In this document: positions 57,242-64,000 of the stretch, piece by piece
Position numbering within the stretch: position 1 is the first letter of the stretch
Layout: each line of letters begins with the position of its first letter
DNA from: Xenorhabdus anantnagensis
GTDB lineage: Bacteria; Pseudomonadota; Gammaproteobacteria; Enterobacterales; Enterobacteriaceae
Direction of reading: 5' to 3'
DNA: 64,000 nucleotides
Assembly (NCBI RefSeq): GCF_028598555.1
Contig: NZ_JAQRFN010000001.1
Span: 186,001-250,000, forward strand
Made by a program: the position numbers and the translations under genes
Notes under the pieces: model-generated
What the model was told of the DNA's origin: nothing
The model's database searches: none
Seen by the model: the letters and a program-made list of their open reading frames with translations, nothing else

Positions 57242-57364
57242 ATATCTTCCTTTCAATTTTTTTCATGGCATGGTGCAAATATTACCGCTTCACAAGTAAA
57301 AATCATGCCATATAAAATAAGCCGAATATTTATTTATCAACTACCACATCAAGTTATTAACACA

Positions 57365-58537
57365 ATGACAACAAACAAAAACTCCATTCCATTCATGTTT
57401 TATCTCGCAGGCTTGAGTATGCTCGGTTTTTTGGCCATCGATATGTACCTGCCTGCTTTTGACATAATGAAAAAAGAATTAGATACATCAACAAATGCCA
57501 TTAGTGCGAGCCTCAGCATTTTTCTTGCCGGGTTTGCTTTTGCCCAACTTTTATGGGGGCAATTGTCTGACCGTTTAGGTAGAAAACCTGTTCTTATTAT
57601 CGGACTATCCCTGTTTTCCATTAGCTGTTTAGGTATGCTCTGGATAATTGATCCTATCCAGTTGCTTATATTAAGATTTATGCAGGCTGTTGGGGTTTGT
57701 TCTGCTGCAGTGACTTGGCAAGCTTTGGTTGTCGATAGATATGATGCAGAGCGTACCAAACGTGTTTTTGCCATGATTATGCCTCTGGTCGCCCTTTCCC
57801 CTGCTCTTGCTCCTTTGTTGGGCGCATGGTTATTGACACATAGTGGCTGGAGAATCATTTTCCTTGTTTTAATGATCGTAACGCTATTACTGCTAATACC
57901 TACATTTTCTCTGAAAAGTAACCGTACTAATATCGAAACCAGTTCCGATACGAAAGCAGTTTCTTTCTTTACATTACTAGCTTCCCCAGTTTTCAGCGGA
58001 AATGTATTGATTTATGCATCTTGCAGTGCAGGTTTTTTTGCTTGGTTAACTGGTTCACCAACAATTTTGAAAAATATGGGTTATGACTCTACCGACATTG
58101 GCCTAAGCTATATTCCCCAAACTCTGGCATTTATGATCGGTGGATATGGTTGCCGTATCTTATTGGAAAAAGTGAAAAGCGAAACAGTATTCCCATTTTT
58201 ATTGGTGGGCTACGCTGTGAGCATGACTATTATTTACCTAGTTTCCATATTAGGTGAGCCTTCATTCATGACCATTCTTATTCCTTTTTGTGTGATGGCC
58301 GCAGTGAATGGTGCATCCTATCCAATTGCTGTGGCAAATGCCCTGTCTGTTTACCCCAAGAATAGTGGCAAGGCTGCTGCATTACAAAATACCCTGCAAT
58401 TGGGCCTTTGTTTTGTTGCAAGCATGATCGTTTCTATATTTATGGAATCTCCTCTTGTATCGACTGCAACAATAATGGCATTGACTTCTGTTCCAATGGC
58501 TGTCGGCTATTGGTTGCAAAAAAAAGTTACTAAATAA
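57365..58537 (+). CDS. punC: MFS purine nucleoside transporter PunC
   Basis: Major facilitator superfamily protein of the Bcr/CflA type with about 12 helices; E. coli PunC (YdhC) imports/exports adenosine and purines. Motif A is LSDRLGRKPVLIIG near residues 68-82, and GFLAIDMYLPAF lies in helix 1. ATG 57365 (390 residues) matches the family start; an ATG at 57305 adds 20 residues. Neither has a clear ribosome site. It is divergent from punR. Confidence 0.88.
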   Translation: MTTNKNSIPFMFYLAGLSMLGFLAIDMYLPAFDIMKKELDTSTNAISASLSIFLAGFAFAQLLWGQLSDRLGRKPVLIIGLSLFSISCLGMLWIIDPIQLLILRFMQAVGVCSAAVTWQALVVDRYDAERTKRVFAMIMPLVALSPALAPLLGAWLLTHSGWRIIFLVLMIVTLLLLIPTFSLKSNRTNIETSSDTKAVSFFTLLASPVFSGNVLIYASCSAGFFAWLTGSPTILKNMGYDSTDIGLSYIPQTLAFMIGGYGCRILLEKVKSETVFPFLLVGYAVSMTIIYLVSILGEPSFMTILIPFCVMAAVNGASYPIAVANALSVYPKNSGKAAALQNTLQLGLCFVASMIVSIFMESPLVSTATIMALTSVPMAVGYWLQKKVTK

Positions 58538-58561
58538 AATAATAATTAAGAACATTATCAT

Positions 58562-58601
58562 CTAAAGGTTACATCATTATGTGACCTTTAGGTGATTGTT
58601 T
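58562..58601 (+). terminator. punC terminator
   Basis: CTAAAGGTTACAT (58562-58574) pairs with 58579-58591 (one G-U pair, CATT loop), followed by GTGATTGTTT, 24 bases after the punC stop. Confidence 0.65.
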
Positions 58602-58828
58602 AAATACCATTTCACTCATATACTCATACAGATTCATTATTCTAAAAAATCGGAATTTGAGGTCCTTCAGAGCACTGAAGCTCTATTTAATTTCAGGATG
58701 AATAAGCAATATGTGCTTTCAATGTAATTTCCATATTATTTTCTAATAAATCTTCGAGGTTTTAACATAATAAAAATCAGCTACAAAGTGACGCCTCAAA
58801 ATTCCATCACATAAATGTTGGAGAGTAT

Positions 58829-59980
58829 ATGAGTTCATCTTTCGTTGAAGGTAAAAAAGCAATAACTGATTCTTGGCATAGGATCGCCCATGAATTGCTT
58901 CAGGAAACTGATATTGAGATCAATGGCAAGCGTCCTTTCGATATTCGCATTAAAAATCCTGACTTCTATAAGCGCGTATTGAAAGAAGGTTCTTTGGGTC
59001 TGGGTGAAAGTTATATGGATGGCTGGTGGGAATGTGATCGCCTTGATATTTTCTTTTATAAAATATTACGGGCAGGTTTGGAGCACCGTATTCCTAAAAA
59101 TGCTAAAGATATTTTCAAGATAATTATATCTCGTTTATTCAATTTACAATCTCCCAAACGCGCTTGGATTGTAGGTAAAGAACATTATAATTTAGGCAAT
59201 GACCTTTTTACTCGGATGCTTGATCCTCATATGCAATATTCTTGCGGGTATTGGAAAGATACCAATACACTGGAAGAAGCACAATCTCATAAACTCCGTC
59301 TGATTTGCGAAAAATTACAATTATCCCCGGGCATGACTTTATTGGATATCGGCTGTGGATGGGGAGGTTTAGCAGCTTATGCAGCAAAAAACTACGGAGT
59401 ATCTGTCACAGGGGTAACGATTTCAGCTGAACAACAAAAATACGCGCAGGAACGCTGCAAGGATCTAAGTGTAAAAATAATCCTTGAAGATTACCGAAAC
59501 CTTAACCTTCAGTTTGATCGCGTTGTATCTGTTGGTATGTTTGAGCACGTTGGCCCTAAAAATTATGACAATTATTTCAATACGGTGAAAAAGAACCTGA
59601 CTCCTGATGGTCTGTTCCTTCTCCATACTATCGGTTCCAATGTTGATAAATCAGGCGCTGATGCCTGGATCAGCAAATATATTTTCCCCAATGGCTGTTT
59701 ACCATCAATCTCTAAAATTGCCAAAGCAACTAATGGAAAGTTTGTCATGGAAGATTGGCACAACTTTGGAGCAGATTATGATCGGACACTTATGGCATGG
59801 TATGAACGATTTACGGCCAGTTGGCACGAAATAGAGCATAATTACAGCCCTCGCTTCAAACGGATGTTCAGCTATTACCTGAATGCCTGTGCAGGCGCAT
59901 TCCGATCAAGAGATATTCAGTTATGGCAGATAATATTTAGTCCACAAGGCATTGAAAAAGGATTGAGAGTACCTAGATAG
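58829..59980 (+). CDS. cfa: Cyclopropane fatty acid synthase Cfa
   Basis: SAM-dependent enzyme that methylenates unsaturated membrane phospholipids, protecting against acid and stationary stress. It is 383 residues (E. coli 382). The SAM motif is LLDIGCGWGGLAAYAA around 171-186, preceded by YSCGYWKDTNTLEEAQ. The N-terminal ITDSWHRIAHELLQETDI matches the family. GGAGAG precedes the start. Confidence 0.96.
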   Translation: MSSSFVEGKKAITDSWHRIAHELLQETDIEINGKRPFDIRIKNPDFYKRVLKEGSLGLGESYMDGWWECDRLDIFFYKILRAGLEHRIPKNAKDIFKIIISRLFNLQSPKRAWIVGKEHYNLGNDLFTRMLDPHMQYSCGYWKDTNTLEEAQSHKLRLICEKLQLSPGMTLLDIGCGWGGLAAYAAKNYGVSVTGVTISAEQQKYAQERCKDLSVKIILEDYRNLNLQFDRVVSVGMFEHVGPKNYDNYFNTVKKNLTPDGLFLLHTIGSNVDKSGADAWISKYIFPNGCLPSISKIAKATNGKFVMEDWHNFGADYDRTLMAWYERFTASWHEIEHNYSPRFKRMFSYYLNACAGAFRSRDIQLWQIIFSPQGIEKGLRVPR

Positions 59981-60002
59981 TTCTCCTCAAGTGGCGTTCT
60001 CA

Positions 60003-60037
60003 ATGCTACAGAAATATCATTTCTGTAGCATTTTCGT
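60003..60037 (+). terminator. cfa terminator
   Basis: A perfect 13-bp stem (60003-60015 with 60019-60031, loop ATC) followed by TTTCGTTCT, 22 bases after the cfa stop. Confidence 0.78.
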
Positions 60038-60088
60038 TCTATCGAGTAACGTTACCACAAAATCGATGGCGCAACTTGGAGGTACTTT

Positions 60089-60733
60089 TTATTGTCCCTC
60101 AGCCTGTAACAATAATCTTTCCTGTTCTTTCTGTGCCATAACTCGTTCAACAGTATCTACAATCGCTTGAGTTTGTGAGTCAATCTCAATATTAACCTTT
60201 TCCCCTAAACGTTTTTTACCCAGAGTTGTACGCTCTAATGTTTCTGGGATCAAATGAACACAAAAACGATTATTTACTACATCCCCAATTGTCAGGCTAA
60301 TCCCATCAATGCCAATAAACCCTTTGTGCAGGATATATTTCATCAATGCCTTATCATGAATTCGAAACCATATTTCATGGTTATTTTCAGAAGTGAAGAT
60401 TTTGGCAATTTCTGCTGTTGTAATAACATGACCGGACATCAAATGCCCACCAATTTCATCACCAAATTTAGCTGCTCTTTCCAGATTGACTAAATCACCT
60501 ACCCTAATTTCGCCGAGATTGGTCAAACGCAATGTTTCTTTCATTAAATCGAAACTGATGGAATCACCATTAATCTTGGTCACCGTCAGGCAACAACCAT
60601 TGTGGGAAACAGAAGCACCCGTTTCAATTCCGAGTAATAATTCTGCCGGAAATTTAACAACATGAGTCCGAAAATGCATTTTTTCATCAATGGCAACTAT
60701 CGGCGCTTTTCCCTGAACGATACCTGTAAACAT
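60089..60733 (-). CDS. ribE: Riboflavin synthase alpha subunit RibE
   Basis: Dismutates two 6,7-dimethyl-8-ribityllumazine molecules to riboflavin (gene called ribC or ribE). It is 214 residues with two lumazine-binding repeats, each starting with the MFTGIVQG / GHVITTAEI type motif and carrying [12 protein letters not shown] and [14 protein letters not shown] looked for an FMN riboswitch upstream and did not find one. It is convergent with cfa. Confidence 0.95.
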   Translation of the reverse strand: MFTGIVQGKAPIVAIDEKMHFRTHVVKFPAELLLGIETGASVSHNGCCLTVTKINGDSISFDLMKETLRLTNLGEIRVGDLVNLERAAKFGDEIGGHLMSGHVITTAEIAKIFTSENNHEIWFRIHDKALMKYILHKGFIGIDGISLTIGDVVNNRFCVHLIPETLERTTLGKKRLGEKVNIEIDSQTQAIVDTVERVMAQKEQERLLLQAEGQ

Positions 60734-60784
60734 GGGAACCTCTTTAATAATTTCATCTAACAGGGTATTTTAACCCACTCACCG

Positions 60785-60911
60785 CATTTAAACACTATTC
60801 TGTCTAAACAACATTCCGTTTAAACAGCATTCCATTTAAATACCATCTCGTTTAAACATGCACCTAAACACTAAATTGCCTAAACATCATTTTGTTTAAA
60901 ACACTATTCTG
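60785..60911. repeat. 16-bp degenerate tandem repeat between ribE and mdtK
   Basis: About seven copies of a CGTTTAAACAGCATTC-like unit. The first four are in exact 16-bp register (60785-60848); later ones drift. The rest of this 380-bp gap is AT-rich with no gene seen. Confidence 0.85.
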
Positions 60912-61113
60912 GTTGAGTTTAGTTTCAGTTGAGTGTTGCTTCAATCATGTTGCCTCAGTTAGTGAGTATAAATATCGTGAATGATTGGATTAATAAAATG
61001 AGTTCTATACAATATGGAAGCTTATAAGCGATATATTTTCTAATAACATCGTTTGCTCGCAAAAAATATTCCTTGTTTTTCTCGTTAATTTTCAATCAAA
61101 AAAGGTGTCGTAC

Positions 61114-62487
61114 GTGCAGAAATATTTAAATGAAGCGCGTAGTTTGCTCGCTCTAGGTATCCCTGTCATCATTGCACAGTTTTCACAAACTGCGATGGGA
61201 TTCGTCGATACAGTCATGGCTGGTAAAGCTGGTGCTGTTGAGATGTCAGCTGTTGCCGTTGGCACATCAATCTGGCTGCCAACCATTCTGTTTGGTCAAG
61301 GCTTATTGCTCGCTTTGACACCCATCGTGGCACACATGAATGGCTCTGGTCAGAGAAAAAATGTTGCTGGTCAAATCCAACAAGGGTTCTGGCTTGCAGC
61401 CTTCCTTTCTATATTGGTCATCGCGGTATTGTATAACAGCCAATTTATTATAGAAGCACAGCATAATGTCGATCCTGTGTTGGCGCAAAAAGCCACGAAT
61501 TTTATCCACGCCATCATGTGGGGAGCGCCAGGTTATTTGTTCTATCAAGTCTTACGCGGTCAATGTGAAGGGTTATCGAAAACTAAACCAGCAATGATAA
61601 TCGGCATTGCCGGGCTACTGGTCAATATCCCCGTTAACTATATTTTCATTTACGGTAAATTTGGTGCGCCTGCATTGGGCGGTGTAGGCTGTGGTGTCGC
61701 AACTGCAGCGGTTTGCTGGGTTATGTTCCTGTTGCTACTTGTATATGTGAAACACTCTCCTTCCCAAAAGGATATCCAAACATTCAATAATTTTGCAGGC
61801 CCTGAATGGCATACGCAAAAACGTATCACATTACTTGGCTTACCAATCGCCCTGGCAATGTTCTTTGAGGTTACGCTGTTTGCTGTTGTCTCATTATTGG
61901 TTTCTCCACTTGGTGTAATCGCCGTTGCAGGGCACCAGATATCACTCAATTTCAGCTCTATGATGTTTATGTTCCCGCTGTCATTGGGGATCGCGGCAAC
62001 TATTCGCATTGGCTATAACTTAGGCCAACAATCAACTGAAGGTGCCAGAATATCCGCTTATACGGGCCTTATTGTTGGTTTAATTATTGCCTGTATGACT
62101 GCGACCTTCACAATTCTGTTACGAGAACACATTGCATTCATGTATAACGATAACCCCGAAGTCGTTATTCTAGCCTCTCACTTGATGCTGTTCGCCGCTA
62201 TTTACCAACTTTCTGATGCGGTTCAGGTCATTGGGTCGGGAGTATTGCGTGGATACAAAGATACACGTTCTATTTTCTTTATCACTTTTATTGCTTATTG
62301 GCTCTTAGGACTGCCTAGTGGCTATATTCTGGCGTTGACTGATTATGTAACTCAACCGATGGGGCCACAGGGTTTCTGGATTGGATTCATTATTGGTTTA
62401 ACTGCCGCGGCAATCATGATGGGCTACCGTATTCTATGGACACAAAAACAGCCAGCTCATTATGTTCTGAAACGTTCGAGTCGTTAA
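61114..62487 (+). CDS. mdtK: MATE multidrug efflux protein MdtK (NorM)
   Basis: Inner-membrane MATE-family antiporter exporting quinolones, cationic dyes and other drugs using Na+ or H+. It has about 12 helices; family segments are [17 protein letters not shown] near residue 20 and [20 protein letters not shown] near 370. GTG 61114 gives 457 residues, the E. coli length, and has AAAGGTG upstream. A GTG three codons earlier (61105) overlaps that ribosome site. Confidence 0.95.
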   Translation: MQKYLNEARSLLALGIPVIIAQFSQTAMGFVDTVMAGKAGAVEMSAVAVGTSIWLPTILFGQGLLLALTPIVAHMNGSGQRKNVAGQIQQGFWLAAFLSILVIAVLYNSQFIIEAQHNVDPVLAQKATNFIHAIMWGAPGYLFYQVLRGQCEGLSKTKPAMIIGIAGLLVNIPVNYIFIYGKFGAPALGGVGCGVATAAVCWVMFLLLLVYVKHSPSQKDIQTFNNFAGPEWHTQKRITLLGLPIALAMFFEVTLFAVVSLLVSPLGVIAVAGHQISLNFSSMMFMFPLSLGIAATIRIGYNLGQQSTEGARISAYTGLIVGLIIACMTATFTILLREHIAFMYNDNPEVVILASHLMLFAAIYQLSDAVQVIGSGVLRGYKDTRSIFFITFIAYWLLGLPSGYILALTDYVTQPMGPQGFWIGFIIGLTAAAIMMGYRILWTQKQPAHYVLKRSSR

Positions 62488-62595
62488 TTCACTATATTTC
62501 AGTGCATTAAGTTATCAACTCAAGGGGCAAAAGCTGCAAATTCACACTAAAAGATGTAATTGCGAGCGATTAAACAAGAATTTGCATTTTTCCCC

Positions 62596-62624
62596 TTGCC
62601 AGAAAGCGCTACGCCCGTTAATAT
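62596..62624 (+). promoter_or_regulatory. Sigma-70 promoter of the tRNA-Val genes
   Basis: TTGCCA, a 17-bp spacer and TAATAT, followed by a G/C-rich discriminator (TCGTCCCCG) typical of stringently controlled stable-RNA promoters. The first tRNA starts 33 bases later. Confidence 0.7.
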
Positions 62625-62657
62625 TCGTCCCCGTTGTCAGCCACGGAAATTTAGATT

Positions 62658-62734
62658 GCGTCCGTAGCTCAGTTGGTTAGAGCACCACCTTGACATGGTG
62701 GGGGTCGGTGGTTCGAGTCCACTCGGACGCACCA
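62658..62734 (+). tRNA. valV: tRNA-Val (GAC anticodon), copy 1
   Basis: A 77-base cloverleaf ending in an encoded CCA. Acceptor arm GCGTCCG/CGGACGC, anticodon loop TTGACAT with GAC, T-arm GGTTCGAGTCC. It is identical to the E. coli tRNA-Val2 type as I recall it. The sequence is repeated 33 bases downstream. Confidence 0.97.
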
Positions 62735-62767
62735 AATATTCGGTTGACAAAAAAAGTAATTTTATGT

Positions 62768-62844
62768 GCGTCCGTAGCTCAGTTGGTTAGAGCACCACCT
62801 TGACATGGTGGGGGTCGGTGGTTCGAGTCCACTCGGACGCACCA
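62768..62844 (+). tRNA. valW: tRNA-Val (GAC anticodon), copy 2
   Basis: Exact duplicate of the first tRNA, including encoded CCA, 33 bases after it and probably on the same transcript. E. coli also has such a tandem pair (valV valW). Confidence 0.97.
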
Positions 62845-63110
62845 TATCTCATTCATCACCTTAAACTCCTCTTATATTATTTTCCTCAATTTCCAAGTTT
62901 CGTATTCTGATAAATCCTATAGCCGTGAACTAATTGTCGCCCAACCTTCTGCATACTAAAAATTCGATTACATTCTGTTTGCGCAACAACCCCCTGATTT
63001 CTTTAGCATGAAGTCAGATTATTTCTTCCTTTCTGCATGTAAATCTTTTCAAGAACCATTTTTTGATTCATTTCGCAGAAATTAGTCTCTATAATACGCT
63101 TATGTCATAA

Positions 63111-63126
63111 GTTGAATGGTTTCAGC
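63111..63126. promoter_or_regulatory. Cra (FruR) operator-like site upstream of pykF
   Basis: GTTGAATGGTTTCAGC matches the Cra palindrome GCTGAATCGATTCAGC at 13 of 16 bases. It lies just downstream of a perfect TATAAT (63090-63095), so Cra would block the promoter, as it does for E. coli pykF. Confidence 0.65.
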
Positions 63127-63230
63127 AAATTGATTTACCGAATTCAGAAAAAATTACAGATGATGAGTCGAACTAAATCCACATATCTACACATGCCTGA
63201 CTTCACGCTGAAAAACCATTTGACGCTTTC

Positions 63231-63315
63231 TGCTATCCATTTTCTATTGCTATCCATTTTCTATTGCTATCCATTTTCTATTGCTATCCGTTTTCTATTG
63301 CTATTCATTTTCCAT
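63231..63315. repeat. 17-bp tandem repeat, five copies, in the pykF leader
   Basis: Five adjacent copies of TGCTATCCATTTTCTAT (the last two slightly changed). They lie about 100 bases before the pykF ATG, inside the predicted 5' UTR. The wider region 62845-63411 holds only the promoter, the Cra site and this array; I see no gene. Confidence 0.92.
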
Positions 63316-63411
63316 TATGTTGCGCAACTTATAACATCAGATGATGTCAGCATAAATACCAATGGTTGGCGATTCACTTTTTAATCCATTAAAACCAGTA
63401 GATAGATTGTC

Positions 63412-64000
63412 ATGAAAAAAACCAAAATTGTTTGTACTATCGGGCCAAAAACAGAATCTGAAGAGAAATTGACTGAACTGCTTAATGCGGGCATGAATGT
63501 GATGCGCCTGAACTTTTCTCACGGTGACTATGAAGAGCATGGTCAGCGTATTAAAAACATTCGCGCGGTCGGGGCGAAAACTGGCAAAAAAGCAGCAATC
63601 TTACTGGATACCAAAGGCCCTGAAATCCGTACCATAAAACTGGAAGATGGTAATGATGTCGCCCTCACTGCGGGCCAAACTTTCACCTTTACAACAGATA
63701 AATCCGTTATCGGCAATCGAGATCGTGTCGCTGTAACTTATGCCGGACTACCAGAAGATCTGAAGCCAGGAAACACGGTATTAGTTGATGATGGTTTAAT
63801 TGCCATGACAGTTAAAGAAATTACCGCGACTGAAGTCATCTGTGAAGTATTGAACAATGGTGACTTGGGCGAAAACAAAGGTGTTAACCTGCCAAATGTT
63901 TCCATCAACTTGCCAGCGCTGGCAGAGAAAGATAAACAAGATTTGATTTTCGGTTGTGAGCAAGGTGTAGATTTCATCGCAGCTTCTTTCATCCGTAAAC
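63412..64000 (+). CDS. pykF: Pyruvate kinase I PykF, 5' part
   Basis: Converts PEP and ADP to pyruvate and ATP, activated by fructose-1,6-bisphosphate (type I). The 196 codons visible run off the window end without a stop. Start MKKTKIVCTIGPKTESEEKL, active-site R32, N34, S36 and D66 (LNFSHG, LLDTKGPEIR), and LPALAEKDKQDLIFGCEQGVDF all match PykF. The ATG at 63412 lacks a strong ribosome site but aligns with the family. Confidence 0.96.
   Translation, partial: MKKTKIVCTIGPKTESEEKLTELLNAGMNVMRLNFSHGDYEEHGQRIKNIRAVGAKTGKKAAILLDTKGPEIRTIKLEDGNDVALTAGQTFTFTTDKSVIGNRDRVAVTYAGLPEDLKPGNTVLVDDGLIAMTVKEITATEVICEVLNNGDLGENKGVNLPNVSINLPALAEKDKQDLIFGCEQGVDFIAASFIRK

Noticed and set aside
60785..60911. 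Possible CRISPR array (regular repeats)
   Set aside because: The units are directly adjacent with no unique spacers, and no cas genes are nearby. The same applies to the arrays at 44086 and 63231.
60734..61104. FMN riboswitch upstream of ribE
   Set aside because: I looked for the conserved RFN stems and AGGG/GGGG core on the minus strand and did not see them.
63112..63384. 90-codon frame upstream of pykF
   Set aside because: Its centre is simply the 17-bp tandem array translated (repeated FYCYPF/LLLSIF), and no ribosome site precedes it.

Overview
The window looks like a chromosomal segment of a gamma-proteobacterium of the Enterobacterales, most likely Morganellaceae close to Photorhabdus/Xenorhabdus. 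The basis is AT-rich DNA, housekeeping proteins that align almost end to end with E. coli MppA, Tpx, TyrR, PspA, SapA, FabI, TyrS, PurR, Cfa and PykF as I remember them, and short intergenic elements with TATACCC...GGGTATA ends. No search was run; all family names come from reading motifs and recalled sequences.

Layout: (1) 1-3960: the tail of an unidentified protein, then zntB and mppA on the minus strand and tpx on the plus strand. (2) About 3961-31375: a complete type VI secretion system (T6SS), all on the plus strand: vgrG, a DUF2169/pentapeptide protein, a second pentapeptide protein, DUF3540 and DUF4150 (PAAR-like) proteins, then tssJ, K, L, M, A, B, C, hcp, an FHA gene (tagH), tssE, F, G and tssH (clpV). 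All 13 core components are present. The last gene, 30345-31271, encodes a YopJ-family acetyltransferase with an intact His/Glu/Cys triad, and is the most interesting item in the window: an effector family known from type III secretion sitting at the end of a T6SS operon. The island splits tpx from tyrR, which are neighbours in E. coli. (3) 31402-38245: tyrR, ycjF, ycjX, pspC, pspB, pspA (minus) and pspF (plus), the aromatic amino acid regulator and the phage-shock envelope stress system, with a sigma-54 promoter before pspA. (4) 38311-38428 (minus): a RyhB small RNA gene with a Fur box. (5) 38572-44943: sapABCDF peptide transporter and fabI. (6) 45106-49569 (minus): pdxY, tyrS, pdxH and anmK. 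(7) 49885-56329: slyB, slyA, a DUF1289 gene, gloA, rnt, grxD, sodB, a 28-residue ynhF-like gene and purR. (8) 56333-64000: punR, punC, cfa, ribE, mdtK, two identical tRNA-Val(GAC) genes and the 5' part of pykF behind a Cra-like site.

How the parts connect: the T6SS genes encode the baseplate (TssE, F, G, K), membrane complex (TssJ, L, M), sheath (TssB, C), tube (Hcp), spike (VgrG with PAAR-like tip), disassembly ATPase (TssH) and accessory FHA protein. VgrG and the PAAR-like protein carry no visible toxin domain, so the YopJ-like protein is the only obvious effector candidate. RyhB and its classical target sodB are both present, and the sodB start region keeps an 8-base complement to the RyhB core.

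A trait of the whole window is a high density of short tandem duplications (12-19 bp units, 2 to 7 copies), often just upstream of start codons and sometimes in frame inside genes. No insertion sequence, integrase, prophage or CRISPR array was seen.
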